This document shows positions 37,760 to 51,349 of a stretch of 64,000 nt of DNA, piece by piece (the stretch's first letter is position 1; each line of letters opens with the position of its first letter). The translations under genes were made by a program, and so were the position numbers. The notes beneath the pieces are model-generated. The model was given only the letters and a program-made list of their open reading frames with translations. It searched no databases and was not told where the DNA came from. Source of the stretch: Pontederia crassipes (lineage: Eukaryota > Streptophyta > Magnoliopsida > Commelinales > Pontederiaceae); contig CM060195.1 of the NCBI GenBank assembly GCA_030549335.1, positions 42,972,991-43,036,990 on the forward strand, read 5' to 3'.

Positions 37760-38426
37760 TGTCACGGGGTCATTCTCGGACACTAGACCACGTGCGGCGA
37801 CTAGGCGGATAGGCACCTAGCCAAGCCTGTTTTGAGTTTGCAGCGAAAGTTTTATGGTCGAGACGACTTTGCCGAGAGTCGCTCTTATAGGCATTCAATC
37901 ACGGACATGACTAGAGTGTTGGACTACTCGTCACGAGACCGTGGCATTAGCGCGTTGCGGCACTAATGTTGGCGCTTGGGCGCTTAAAGTCCGAAGGGAC
38001 GACGAAGGGACCACGGGACGCCACGATGAGACACCGATGTGGGTTGCCACCCCACGCTCAAGGCCATGACACTAGAATTAAAGGAAAGCTTACTTGTATT
38101 AAATATGATGAAACATAACATACAATTGGGCCTCGGAAGGCACTAGGGAACTCCTCCCAGTGTACCGTAGGTATAGGAGTCTTGTTACATATTGAAGATG
38201 CAAAAGACGTACCCTACGGGAACGTCACCTACTTGGCCATTCATAAGGATGACCTTACAAGATAAATGCCCTAAGGGCGAATAACTTGGTACTCCGCAAT
38301 ATTATGCAGTGCGGGACGGCTGCATGTGTTCCATGTTTTCGACGCTGAACAGCCGAGGGCTATAAGTTGAGCGGCACTGGTGCCGCGAGGCTTCACGCTT
38401 CGTGTCACGGGAAACGCCCCGTGACA
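37760..38426 (-). repeat. LTR (5' LTR in element orientation)
   Basis: 667 bp, the partner of 34087-34753. It is adjacent to the Met-tRNA primer-binding site at 37746-37757. Confidence 0.92.
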
Positions 38427-38555
38427 CACGCTGGCGTTTTTCTGTTAGGACTCGATTTGTTTGGAGGGGCAAAATGTCAAAACGAACTGGATCGCTACAA
38501 GTGAACTGATTGTTCTCCAATGAACCGTGCTCACGAAATCTCACCGTCACGCAAC

Positions 38556-39515
38556 GATCAGATAGTTGGGAGCACCCTGTTAAACTTAAATCCTTACTTT
38601 ATGTATATATATAATTTTCTACCCCAAAAAAAAAAGAAGTATGCCAAAAATGAAAGTGGTAAAAAAAGGGAAAAAATGAGAAGCTACGGACAAGTTTGAA
38701 AACTTCAAGTTCCGAAAAGTTGAAATAATGGAGGTGAAAACAGAAAATAATCCTAAAATATGCAATAACTCGTTATTGTTAATTTATCATTGAAACATTA
38801 CTATTATCACAAATATAAAGTTCATAAAATTATGAGGCCTAGAAGAATCACACAAAAAAAAACAACAAGGTTTTATCAGTTTGTAAAAGAAAAAAAAACA
38901 TGAAAAGTCGAACATTTTTTATATTTTAAAAACAACCGTCCAATAGAAGTTTCAAACTTTCAACTTTCACCAATAGAACAAAAGTGAATTCAGTTGCCTA
39001 AAGGCCTCTAATTAACAAATCTCTTAATCTCCCTTGAATTTTAATTAACAATGTCGATTATTTGGGGTCTTCCCTCTAATTTCTTTTATTTCCTTTGAAC
39101 ATATATTTTTAACTTAAAATAATTTGTGGCCCTTGGATAAATAGGTTTTCCAAGAGTCTGTTTTGAAAAAAATATATAATCTGATCATGGAACTATATTA
39201 ATCCAACGGGTATAAAAAATACCAAGACGTTGAGATTACTGCAAGAAAAAGAAAGTAACAATGATGTACATAGTGGGCTTTAGTTCGGACCCAACGAGGT
39301 CCAAACCCCAAAACTAATAGGCCACAGTGAGGTCCATTTACTATTTCTTCAAAGCCTATATAAAATAATAAAGTAAATAACATAGCACTTTAACGGGAAA
39401 AAAAATAAAATAAAATAACATTGCAAGAAAAATTATGTGTAAAAGTTGATTTAGATTCTCTAAAATTTAAAACGAATCTTTAAATTGTATTTACTCGCAT
39501 TAGGACACAAATAAA
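38556..39515. other. AT-rich spacer
   Basis: No gene seen. Confidence 0.5.
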
Positions 39516-39698
39516 ACTCCGCCTATGTTTTATAGCTGATCTTAAGCCCGGATAAAAGAGGAGGGTTGTGTTAGGCCCCAACAGCCAGCGTAAAATCCTA
39601 TCGAATCTCATGAACATGGATCAACGAATATAGCGTCGTATGATCCATGTAGCTGACCCCACATAGTGGGATAAGGCTTTGTTGTTGTTGTTGTTGTT
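39516..39698 (+). mobile_element. Non-LTR retroelement 3' tail with (GTT)n, copy 1
   Basis: 'actccgcctatgttttatag...' through 'accccacatagtgggataag' to 'gctttgttgttgttg' is nearly the same as 59983-60177, and both end in a GTT/TTG repeat. The stem 'cccac.tagtggg' before a TTG tail is common at the 3' ends of plant RTE-type LINEs or dependent SINEs, so this is probably a 5'-truncated copy. No clear target duplication here. Confidence 0.75.
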
Positions 39699-39739
39699 AG
39701 TGGAATAATGTGGACAAAGTTTTTTGCTTTCATGCAAGG

Positions 39740-40085
39740 TGTTCAACGGGTCGGGTCGACCCGAGTTTTCAAATCAGTTTGTGTCGGATCGGATACGAAC
39801 CGAAACTTTTAGACCTGAGTCGACCCGATCCGAAGACTCAAATTTTTTTTATTTTTTAGTTTTCAACTTATATTATATATTTAAAAAATATATTAAAATA
39901 AAATATTTTAGATGTGTAAAATAATGTTTAAATGTTGAATAAATTATTTTATACTTTTAAATAAATATTATATAATAATTTTATATTAAATAATAGAAAA
40001 TTAAAAAATATGATGATAAAATAATCACCTAATCCGATCCAATCCGACCCGACCCGATCAAAATCGGACGGATCGGTTCTTGTTT
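39740..40085. mobile_element. MITE with 'gggtcgggt' ends
   Basis: An AT-rich core is flanked by 'cgggtcgggtcgacccgag' on the left and 'ccgacccgacccgatc' plus 'cggacggatcggttct' on the right, giving imperfect terminal inverted similarity. The core is shared with the worn copy at 21690-21965. Elements with such ends are frequent non-autonomous plant DNA transposons; family assignment is inference. Confidence 0.6.
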
Positions 40086-41125
40086 CATGAAACAATTGTC
40101 AGAGTATGCCTTTAGCAACCCTAACAAAGCACAAGGGAAAAATACGAAAAATACCATTAGTTAATCAAGAAGCAAGGGCATATAAAATTATTTATTTACT
40201 CATTTATACAAAAACGTGAATGCCTGTTTGAAAAAAAAAACATGCTTCCTTTTAAGAAGTTAAAAACTTTTTGGTTGGGATATGTTACATGATATATGAA
40301 ATTCTTTATTTTACTTTGAATTATTTTCTTTAACATCCTCTCAACTATAATTCTTTTCGCATCTAATCGCAAATTATAAATTTAAATTTTTTAATTTATG
40401 AATTTATCATGATTTGACATTAAAATCATTCTGTTAAGTTTCGTTCAAAATTATATTAAGTTATTATTTAGGAAACAACTATTTTAGTATTACTCTTTAA
40501 GGTATAAAAGTTATAAAAAATGTTATCATGACCATAATATTGCATAAAATATCATTATTAAATGATATTTTACCTGTATTAATTATTTTTTACTTAAAAT
40601 ATTTCATTTTAATAAGAAAGTAAATAAAAAATCTTATTTCTTAAAAAAAACAAAAAATTGGATGAAATTCAACAAAAAGACTTAACTAGAAATGCTTAAA
40701 GACTTAAAATTATAAATTTAAAATTTAGAATTAGATGTGAAAAAAAATATAATTCATAGAAGGTTAAAAGATATAATCCTCTTGTGTTTTTTAAATATTG
40801 GAAACACAGCAAGAGCAATGTGTATATCAAGTAACCTTGACATACATCATATATGTTGAGTGTCTCAATCAGCCATTGAACACGAGTTCTATTACTGATA
40901 GTGAGTTGGAATCAGATGAGCCAACTAGTCAAGTGAACCGAGTTCAATCAAATTCAATAAACATAATCTTATATATCTCAATGCGAGCTTGCTCAAAGTA
41001 CTCATTACCAATCTTATGTGATTGATCATGAATCCATTAAAATAAAGGAGGTCGACTAATTCCACCGAATAAAAAGGGAACAGAGAATCCTTCCATCAAG
41101 ATCTCCTCCTTGTATATGAAAGTGC
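40086..41125. other. AT-rich spacer
   Basis: No gene or repeat boundary seen. Confidence 0.5.
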
Positions 41126-41127
41126 AA

Positions 41128-42232
<1,105 letters not shown>

Positions 42233-42299
<67 letters not shown>
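42233..42299. repeat. (TA)n microsatellite, about 33 units
   Basis: An uninterrupted TA run. Confidence 0.97.
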
Positions 42300-42301
<2 letters not shown>

Positions 42302-42780
42302 CAATTTGCCAACCTAACCAATTATGATACAACAAAATCAAGTGTCATATGCTCTTTTGTATAACTCATTACGTACCTCCAATATTCAGATCTAATATAT
42401 CCTAATTAATTCGAAGTTAACATAAAAAGCAAAATGTTATTGATATAATTTTATTAATTAAATTCGGAACTAGAGATATAATTTTACTAACTATTATGTC
42501 AATTAAACTCAATTAAATCGACTGCCATCTATTTAAATCTCATTGTGTACTCTCGTTACAGTTTGAATTCATGAGAATCACGTTTGAACCATTGTTGTGA
42601 AAACCGATTTTCGTATTCTACTCCAAATATATGATCGAATTGGTTCGATCGAACACAATAATATATATATATATATGTCACTCATAGAAATTAAAAATTT
42701 TAAATTGTCAATACGATTTTTTTTACCTACGTACGCACAAACAGATCAAATTTTCAATTACCAAGGATTTTAAGATTTAA
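42300..42780. other. AT-rich spacer
   Basis: No gene or clear repeat seen; a short TA run at about 42661-42676. Confidence 0.5.
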
Positions 42781-43345
42781 GATCCGGCCCGGCCTGACCA
42801 GTCGGACCGGTTGAACTGATGTTTGGACACTAAAATGACTCACGAATCATCCAAATCCAATCATTTTGACCCGTTTTGACTTGGCCAAACTCGGTCAAAA
42901 CTCGAGTTCAACCGGTCGACCCGACGGGTTTAGTCGATCCAACCGGGTCAAATTGTAAAATGTAAAAAAAATAAAATATACAAAAATTATTAAAATTTTT
43001 TAGAATATCAATATATACACACTTGAAATTTATCTTTCAAGATTCTTCTTTATCACATACATAAAATTTCATTAATATCTTTATTTTTTTATGATTACTC
43101 ATAAGATTTTTTATTTAGAAAATATTCAATTGATAATTTAATTTATGTTTACTTTATTATATTATTTGACCTGAATTACTTTATTATATTACATTATATT
43201 TTTTCTAAATAATATCTTATATATTATAATATTACAATAATTATTTTAATTTATTTTATTTTTTATTAATTTATATTATTCAATCCGACCATTCGATTCG
43301 ATCCGATTCAATCGGTCCGACCTGATTCGTTAGATAATAGTATCG
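42780..43345. mobile_element. Possible MITE with 'ccgacc/ggtcgg' ends
   Basis: Repeated 'gaccggttgaa', 'ggtcgacccgacggg' and 'aaccgggtcaa' motifs on the left and 'ccgaccattcgattcgatcc' plus 'ggtccgacctga' on the right flank an AT-rich core. The layout resembles the element at 39.7 kb but the sequence differs and the ends are not sharply defined. Confidence 0.35.
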
Positions 43346-43822
43346 ATGGCCAGAGGGTCTTAGAACATTGACTTAAACCCACTTTAACCGGATGTTTCTA
43401 TCGGTTATGTTGTGATTCAGAGAAAATTCATAGATTGAACGACAGCCATTAAGAGTTTGGTTCACAATCCCTTCCATCTAATTTAATTTCCACAGCACAA
43501 GTACAAAGAACAATTAATTTCAGTGTAATAAAATTCACAATCAATGAATGCATATGCTTATTTTTTTTTCCCTTGACAGGCTAATAATATTTTTTTCAGT
43601 TGTTACACATTATTTTTCAACCACATATTTTACTTTGGGTTTGACTCTTTTTTGGACATAAATTTGCTCTCGAGGGACTAGAACGCAGATGAGCTTGGTA
43701 TTCCTATCATTAATGTACATGAACTGTACATGGCATAAACTAGATTTATTTTTTTGTTTCGTATCTGAAGAGCTACATTGTTTAATGCTTATGACCATGC
43801 AATTCTAACATTAAAATTAAAT

Positions 43823-43857
<35 letters not shown>

Positions 43858-45764
43858 ACAATGTAACATATCAGATGTGATTGCAGTCCGCATATGGGTG
43901 GTCCATCACCCAAAAACAAAAGAGGAAATTGACATGCCATCTGGTCGAATAGCGAGATATTATCCTCCTGTGTGTTAGATCTATACGTATAGTTACAATA
44001 ATTTAAACCTTACCTTATAACAAGTGGTCCATGGCACCATAATATGATAAATGACGGCAAGTGACACATAATTGCTTGGATCCTCTCTTGGCAATTTGGA
44101 CGAAGGTGAAAATTAAAAAAAAAAAGAAAAAAAAAGATGAAAGGTGTGTGTCATGTGCCAAGAACATGGAGCTTGCCTTGTATGTTCTTTTTAACCAATA
44201 TGATCATCACATTTCTCTCCTTCTTTTCCTTCCTTTTTTTATCGAATTTAATGTACTTTTTTTTTTCATAGCAGGTCCAAGGCTTTGTACAAAAGATAAA
44301 TTTAAAAATAAGCGACACGCGATTTTTATGGTGATGTTTAAATTTAAAATCGCTTAATTTATGAGTAAAAAAAATGTTCCACCGTATCATGCAGTCGTTC
44401 CCAATTTTAATGTGCTTCGAAAAAGAAAATACCAACCTTTGCAAATTCGAGGCTTAAATCGTCTTTTCACTTCTATAAGCTATCCTAATTAGATGCATAA
44501 TATATATGATACATGTAACGGAATCAACATCAATCATTATAGTTTCTAATTGGTCAATATCGTATATATGATACATGTAACACACACACACAAAAAAAAA
44601 AAAACTCAGCATCATTGTCCTAAGATTGGAGCTAAATGGAGCCAGGGGCACTTGTAAAACCTGCCCTTTGAAGTGGTATCAGATTAGTTATATGCATGCA
44701 TGCGATTGCCATAAATCGTGAACACGTTGTACCTCTTCTATCTTTTTTTAGCTTTCTATAAGAAACAATTTATTACCTTTTATATGCGGCATCCATGATG
44801 GCCCTTGGCATGTTTAAATTCTATACTCAAAAAGACAAAAATTCTTTAGATCCAACACTGTCCTCAATCATGGAAGGAATCTTGCAATTGGGTTTAGTAA
44901 AAGGTTTAGGTTTGCGGTGCTGTGCCTCTTCTCTTTAATATTTATCAGCGTTTGATGCATTGTTCTATGATGAGAAAGAAAGAAAGAAAATAAAAAAATA
45001 AAAAAAACAACTCCAGAAATTTTTGCTGCCTGCGAAGACAAAGTACACAAGGCAATAACAGTTTTACTCTTACAACCAAAGTACACTCCTAAGAGATGGA
45101 TTTCTCAGTGTTCTCAGTGGCGGTTTACACATCAGAATCATTTGGAAAGCAACAAAGAAATAGTTGAGGAGGAGGAGGAGGGGGAGGAATCAGGAATGCG
45201 ACATCCACAGTAATAAATACCAATGATAATAACAGTATACTTCTATTGCTACCGCTGCGTTGCACATTTGTGACAGATGTAATGCAACTGGATTTAGTCA
45301 TTTCTTTGTCCTTTCACTTGTTCTTTTCTCTCAAGCTCTGTATTCCTCCTCACGTATTTTTTTTCTTTTTTATAATTTTTTTCGGACCAACGGAAACAAT
45401 AATTTTACTTCACCGAACTCTCAAATAATAAAAAATATATATGGTTTTTTAAAAAGGAAAAAGTTTTTTTAAAAAATCATTTTCACGCTTTTTTTTTAAA
45501 AAAATTCTTAAGCATGATGAAATAGTAGACAGATAAATAAATTTTATTTCCTTGTAATGATCGATATACTTGTCGGTTGCCATTAAGGAGACTCTTTAAC
45601 TACACATGACATGCCACCCAAAAAAAAAAGAAAAAAAAGGAAATTACACATGATATAAATTATTAGCACACCATCGGCAATATTAAATTCTTCCTGTCAT
45701 GAGAATAGTATTTTGATTGGGTTATAAAAAATATATACATGAATGATAAAATTTCTAAAAAGTG

Positions 45765-45795
<31 letters not shown>

Positions 45796-45800
45796 TTTTT
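43346..45800. other. Intergenic sequence upstream of the NHL gene
   Basis: A (GA)n run at 43824-43855 (about 16 units), A runs near 44117-44135, a repeated 'gatacatgtaac' at about 44507 and 44569, and a (TA)n run at about 45768-45796. None of the short frames here has a recognisable domain. Confidence 0.55.
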
Positions 45801-46449
45801 TATATTATGAAGAGGGAGATCGAATAAAACCATAACCGGTGGGTTCCCAGTTCCCACAATTCAATGGATCGGATGGATTTGTTCTGTCTTCCCATCCGTC
45901 ACCGACAAAATAACAGGAAGGTCTCCCTCCTCTATCGTCGTCCTTCCATCCAATCATCCGACGCCACGTCATCATCACTCCGCGCACCCCCCACCACCAC
46001 CTCTGCTCGTGAAAACCCCGCCATTTTTATCATCTCACCAGTCACCACCCATCTCTCAACTCCCTCCTGACACCACCACCTTTCTCTCTCCCTCTCTCTC
46101 TCCCCTCTCTGTGTGCGTACTCGACGGCGTTACCATTCTCGCCGGAACTTTCTCTTTCTCCCTCACGACGTGCCTCGACTTCCGGCGAGCTCGCCCGAAC
46201 TCCGACGCCTCGCGAGACTTGGAGTAATTTGCCACTCAATTTTGATTTGTAGAGATTTTCGCACACATACTCGTGTTTCTGTGCAGTTTTATGTATTTTT
46301 TTGGTTAAAATTCTTGCTTTTATATCATTGGTGGCGTCTGAGTTTTCATGTACTTGTCTCCACAGAAACGTAGTGGAATTATTTATTCGATTTTTATTAT
46401 TCTTTGAACAATTATTAAGTACATAATAGTAATATAACTAATAAAGAGC
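45801..46449 (+). promoter_or_regulatory. Probable promoter and 5' leader of the NHL gene
   Basis: A C/T-rich stretch (45880-46200, with 'ctctctccctctctctc' near 46085) typical of plant 5' leaders is followed by an AT-rich part (46220-46445) that may be a leader intron. No TATA box can be assigned with confidence. Short frames in the C-rich part are not supported as genes. Confidence 0.4.
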
Positions 46450-47241
46450 ATGGCGGAGAAGCCTACCTCGAAACCGCCACAGGCGGCGGCGGGGGCGCCG
46501 CCGGTAAGGGTGCTTCCGAAGCCGCCGGCATATCGGGACCCTGGGGTGCCTCCGCCCGCCGCTCCCCGGCCGCCTCTGCGAAGACAGCCGCTTCCGCCGT
46601 CGTTCCGCCAGGCGGGCAAGCCCCGCCGCGGCCGGCGATCCGCGCGCTCCTGCTGCTGCCGCATCTGCTGCTTCCTCTTCGTCGCGGCGCTCCTCGCCGC
46701 CTTCATCCTCGCAGTCGCCGGCGCCCTCGCCTACCTCTACTTCCAGCCCAAGCTCCCCTCCTTCCACCTCGAGGCGCTCAACGCCACGGCATTCACGGTC
46801 CGGCCCACCGGCGCCGGCGCGACGCTCGATGCGACGGTGGCCGCCCGTATCTTGGTGGCGAGCCCGAACGGGAAGATTGGGGTGAAGTACGCCGACGGGA
46901 GCGCGCGGGTGAGTGTGGTGGACGACGACGGCGACGTGGATGTCGGGACGACCGCCTTCCTCGGTTTCGAGCAGGGGCGGCGCAACTGGACGGTGGTCCG
47001 GTTGGAGGTCGCCGGGAAGGGTGTGGCGGTTGACGAGACGGCTGGATCACGGCTCCGGTCTCGGTACCGGAGCCGGGAGATCCAGTTCGTGGTGGAGGTG
47101 CGGACGCGGGTCGGTTTCGCGGTGAACGGCAAGAGCTCCGGCAAGACGCCGATTCGGGTTGTGTGCGGCCCGGTGAGCTTAAGGCAGGGGGTGAGCAGAG
47201 GGAGGCTGCCCAAGTGCCGCATCTACTTGCTGAGATGGTAA
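46450..47241 (+). CDS. NDR1/HIN1-like (NHL) LEA-2 membrane protein
   Basis: A single-exon reading frame of 263 residues, very GC-rich. A Pro-rich basic cytosolic N-terminus (1-66) leads to a Cys cluster 'RSCCCRICCF' (67-75), one membrane helix (about 74-97, 'FLFVAALLAAFILAVAGALA') and an extracytoplasmic LEA-2 domain (about 105-240: 'FHLEALNATAFTV', 'ARILVASPNGKIGVKY', 'FEQGRRNWTVVRL'). It ends 'KCRIYLLRW', matching the 'C.I.L..W'-type end of the family. NHL proteins sit at the plasma membrane; some act in pathogen response or cell-wall/membrane contact, but the role of this member cannot be read from sequence. The start is the first ATG in frame, followed by the usual Pro-rich region. Large antisense frames over this gene are by-products of its GC content. 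Confidence 0.92.
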   Translation: MAEKPTSKPPQAAAGAPPVRVLPKPPAYRDPGVPPPAAPRPPLRRQPLPPSFRQAGKPRRGRRSARSCCCRICCFLFVAALLAAFILAVAGALAYLYFQPKLPSFHLEALNATAFTVRPTGAGATLDATVAARILVASPNGKIGVKYADGSARVSVVDDDGDVDVGTTAFLGFEQGRRNWTVVRLEVAGKGVAVDETAGSRLRSRYRSREIQFVVEVRTRVGFAVNGKSSGKTPIRVVCGPVSLRQGVSRGRLPKCRIYLLRW

Positions 47242-50200
47242 TTAACATATGCCTCTAATCCCTTTAATTCCTACTTGCATTCTTACTATCATCATATACC
47301 AAATTGCATATTCTAATTTTGTATTATCAATTCCTTTGGGGTAATATATATATTTGTTTTTAACATTTTGGTTTTTGATTATGGAATTGGATGCATTAAT
47401 ATGTTTGAGGGCATCCAATACTAGAAAATAGAATTGATCAATAGAATTGCTCATGGAAATTGTGTTCTTTTTTTTGGGCATGTGTCCTGAATTGACTGCA
47501 TAACATAAGGTGATCACAGTAGTAATCAAGAGATCTTTAGTTTAGTTAGTTCCAGTAGGAAAACTTTCATGCTCTTATAGTTTCAAGGCTCTTATAGTAA
47601 TCAAGAGATCTTAAGTTTAGTTAGTTCCAGTAGCAATTCTTACTCTGTTATTAGTTTTATTTTCTTTTACTAATTACTTTTCTCTTAGTTTGGTTAAGGT
47701 CCAGCACTCAAGGAAACGAACACTAAATGGTCCTTTTAGATTAGATGTCAACAACTAGATGTCAAAGTTATCCTTTATAGTCTTAGTTATTTATTTTGCT
47801 TCACTTTCGGACCTAGTAAAGAACGCAGTGTATCGGGCAGCGATACTAACATTCTAAATTCATAGGCCTCCTAACTGAAAGAAAAAGAAAACTCTAACGG
47901 TGTAAAGCGGATCTGGTTTCGGAAAAGTTGAGTCACGTAGTCCCGCAGGATGCTAATTGCTGTTGTGAAAATGATGGGAAGGAGCGTTTAGATCTTGATC
48001 ATGATGCAGGCTCCACCTTTGCATTTGGCCTGTTGTATCCATCTCAGCGTTGAAAGGTCAGACTCCAGTCCATATGTTTCCTCATGGAGCGTCGGCCTGG
48101 ATGTTGTCTATGCGTGGTGGGTTAGCTTGTAGCCTTCTCCATCAGCTGCAATTATTGGATCCTATAAATGGACAAGGAAGTAGAGGCTCTCTCTTAAGAT
48201 TCTCTCATCTATGTTTCCTGTCTTTAATTTGTGGTGGGGTTAAAACGTTTGAGGGCTTGTGATGTCTGTTGTGCTCGTTCTATCCTAAAATCTGGTCAGC
48301 TCCTAGATACCTCATATATTACATGCAATTATCTTCGTTCTAAATGTTCATTCATATGCAAAACACTTATGGTGGAGAAAGTAAAGCTGATATGTATAGA
48401 TTGTTAAACTTGTATCTAGCTATCAAAGTCTTGCTTTGCCTTAACTTGTCTTCTATTCAGTGGTAACGATATCATTATGTTCTTTTATCCTCTTTTGCTA
48501 GGATTAATCTGCATTGACCCTGGGAGGAAGAGATTGTGGTGGGTACAATAAAATATATTCTTGTTGGCTACTGGTTTTGCTGCCTGCATATTGCATTCTG
48601 GTTTTCTGATTCATCACTTTTGAAGAGGAGACAAGTTATCACTCGGGTTCAACACGCTAAGATTCTCGGCATATGTGTAGTTATGTAACGTATCTCTAAA
48701 GAGAGGTTTGCGTTCCTTTAGAAAGGAAAAAAAGAAGCTTGGATTTGTAATTAGATTGTTCATTTGTAATTGTAATTGTATAAAGAATATATATACTTGA
48801 ATATTCTTTCATTTCCGGATTTTGGTACAACAATAAGTTGATTGGACTTGTTTTGGTCTATTGTATGGATTGTTAAACTAGCAAATCATCTTAACACTCA
48901 TTTTTAGTGTGCGGATTATTGATAAGTTTGGTCTAATTCAGGTCATACGTGGTACATTAATTTTCTTGAATAAGAGCTCATGGTCTGATAATATTAAATG
49001 TTTAAACTGTTGCAAAGATATTTATCTTTGTATAAATGTTTCTAAGTTAGCCAGCGAAACAAATCAGAGAGCACCTATTAATTTCATTTTTTTAATATTG
49101 AGAATTGAAAGGAAGAAATCTTCAGAAATTGGCCCCTCCTTCATATTTTCAAAGAGTGGAGTAATTTTCACTCAAGATTCTAGAATTGGGGTCTTGAATT
49201 TTAATTTGTAATAAATAATCTCACAACTAATGTAGAACTAAATGATTCATTTAGTTAAAATTATTCATGTTGATGCCACATGACATCCAATTAGGATGAA
49301 CAATATTTTAAAATAAATATATTTGGTTTAAATTACCATATACTACTAACAACAATAAAAAAATAAGGAGAAATGTTTGCTATCTATTATATTTGTTTCT
49401 CTCTTTTTTTTGGCTTTGTTACATCATTTGATTACACATAAGTTGTGGTTTGTGCTACCATCAGATTTGTGTATCTCACACGCTATTATAATCACTGTTC
49501 TACAATATTAAATTTGTGAATGAGATGAATCTGACAAAAGGTGAATTCCACAACAAATTAATACATAAGTTTCATAGTGGAATAAATTAATATAAGTCGT
49601 GAAGTCATCACCTTAGTTAGGAAATTAAATTATTACTATTATATATTCTCGACTCCAGATTAATCGAGTGTTAATAATTTCGGACACCGGAGACCTACCG
49701 TAGACCCGGACCGACATAAAAAAAGACTTTCCACGTCATGATTTAATTGGATTATTCTTCGAGATCAATAGTATTCATTGGTAACGACGAGGTCAGAACA
49801 TCGTCAATCATGATCACAACATGTATTAATCATCTTTAATCAATGAAAAAATCATTAAAATTCTCTATTCAAATTATCATTAGAATTTGATCAGGTACAT
49901 TAATAAATTAAATATTGTTGTCAAACTAATGGTGTAATATGATAAGCAATCGGGATCATATCTAATTAATTCTAAATATAAATCAATGATAATTTTCTTG
50001 GATCATTCTATCATCATAAATGAATCATTCTTTGATCAATATATTTTTCTTTCTTCTTTCATTCGTTCATGTCAAAGTTTTTGCTTATGAATGGAATATC
50101 TTGTAATTCCATAGAATATTTTTCAACTTTTAAAATATTTTTTTAACTTGTGAAGCAAATATTGTTCAAATTTATAAAGTATCTTTCAACTTCTGAAGTG

Positions 50201-50258
50201 TAATATCAATCAATTCGCTGATTGATCATTTACTTAGCATTTTACAACTTTTATATTA
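47242..50258. other. 3' flank of the NHL gene and AT-rich spacer
   Basis: Includes the 3' untranslated region. A 75-bp-period local duplication ('agtaatcaagagatct..agtttagttagttcc' at 47521 and 47596) is visible. No other gene or RNA was recognised, although 47.9-48.8 kb is less AT-rich than the surrounding spacer and could belong to an extended 3' transcript. Confidence 0.5.
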
Positions 50259-50416
50259 GGGCAATGCTATATCCTCCTAATCATCCTTCTAAAAATCCTC
50301 CTAACATTTTCACAATGGCATGAGTTGTAATTTTATCAACTTTTTAGGGTGTTTTGCACATGTGAGTATTATGATAATTTTTAGGAGGATGAATTAGGAG
50401 GATGAAGCATTTTTCT
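50259..50416. mobile_element. Small Tourist-like MITE
   Basis: The left part 'gggcaatgctatatcctcct...ccttctaaaaatcctcc' is mirrored on the right by '..tttttaggaggatgaattaggaggatgaagcattttt', giving nearly the whole of a 155-bp palindrome-like element. 'tta' lies just outside both ends, as expected for PIF/Harbinger-type insertions, but a 3-bp match is weak evidence. Confidence 0.65.
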
Positions 50417-50582
50417 TTATATTATTTAACTTATGGGTTATCTTTGCTTCATATCCTTTAGGATGCTCGAAAAGATTAAATGAAAGTTTAGAGTACTTCC
50501 AATTATATATAATACTAAATTAGAAAGTCATAACCAATTAGAATAAATCATATTACACATGGAGGAATTCTGATTTAAATTC

Positions 50583-51349
50583 GGGTAAATTACACTAAAT
50601 ATCTTTCAACTTTGATCATTTTTCCAGTGTTACCTTATAATTTTACTTTGTAATCTGATTGTCTTCCATCTTTTAACTTATTTTATGAAATATCATTTTC
50701 ACCGTCGATCGTCCATTCTTTGGTTGTCCAACTGACGTGACGATGTTCTCTCTCCACCACGCAGGAGACAGTTCTACATGACACCATGATACCCCATCAC
50801 ATCAAAAAATAATTTAAAAATAAGATAAATATAAAATAATAAAATAAAGATTAAAATAATAAAAAAAATAAAAAAGAGGAGGGGGTGCCAACGCTCGTCT
50901 CTCTGATCATCGGCATCCTCATAGACAAGGGAGGCATCAACGTTGGGTGGGGGCGCCTGAGCACGGTCGGAGGGAGAAGATGAGGGGGCGGCCACCTCCA
51001 CCCCTCTCCTCTGTGATGCCAACCATGGGAGGGGGGCTTCTCCTCGTCGACGCAACCCCCCCAAACCCCCCTCCCACGTGCCGGTGAGGAGGGGGCGCAC
51101 TGATGAGGGGAAGGGGGCTTATTTTTTATTTTATTTTTATTATTTTTAATATTATCACGTTAGTAAAATTACTTACGTAGAGGAGTGAGATCATGTCACG
51201 GGTGTCACATCAGTAGTGCGACTTGGAAACGACTTATAATTGATGAAAAGGACATTTGGTGCAACGAGTTAAAATATTGAGGACATTCTTGTTACAAATT
51301 AAAGTTGGATGATAACGCTAAGCAAACGTCAAAGTTGGATAATTTTTTC
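50583..51349. mobile_element. Foldback/MULE-like element, family A copy 2
   Basis: Ends 'gggtaaattacactaaata' (left) and, as complement, 'gaaaaaattatccaactttg' (right), with arms similar over about 230 bp and a GC-rich core at 50880-51115. A 10-bp direct repeat 'atttaaattc' flanks it exactly (50573-50582 and 51350-51359), matching the 9-10 bp duplications of Mutator-like elements. It has no transposase; frames in the GC core are not genes. Confidence 0.8.

Larger units (their letters stand above)
34087..38426 (-). mobile_element. Young LTR retrotransposon, non-autonomous-looking
   Basis: Two 667-bp LTRs (34087-34753 and 37760-38426) start 'tgtcacgggg' and end 'ccccgtgaca'. By eye they differ at about 20 positions (about 3%), mostly transitions. 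At commonly used plant rates that is an insertion of the order of one million years old. The element reads on the minus strand: a 'tggtatcagagc' primer-binding site (37746-37757) next to the right LTR and a polypurine tract (complement of 34754-34765) next to the left. The 3.0-kb interior is short for an autonomous element; I recognise no intact gag or pol, so it looks broken or derivative. Superfamily not assigned. A 5-bp target duplication was not evident. Confidence 0.9.
33791..38555. mobile_element. Terminal-inverted-repeat element split by an LTR element
   Basis: The left end 'gctgcgtgacggtgagattt' (33791) matches the complement of the right end, 'gttgcgtgacggtgagattt' (38555), with similarity running about 35 bp through 'cgtgag.acggttcat'. 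Only about 425 bp belong to this element itself (33791-34086 and 38427-38555); the rest is a later LTR insertion. The superfamily is unclear and no target duplication was found. Confidence 0.65.

Noticed and set aside
34729-37820. Several 80-200 residue frames on both strands
   Set aside because: They lie in the interior and LTR of the retroelement and show no conserved host domain.
46737-47248. Two long minus-strand frames over the NHL gene
   Set aside because: By-products of very high GC content; the plus-strand NHL/LEA-2 protein explains the region fully.
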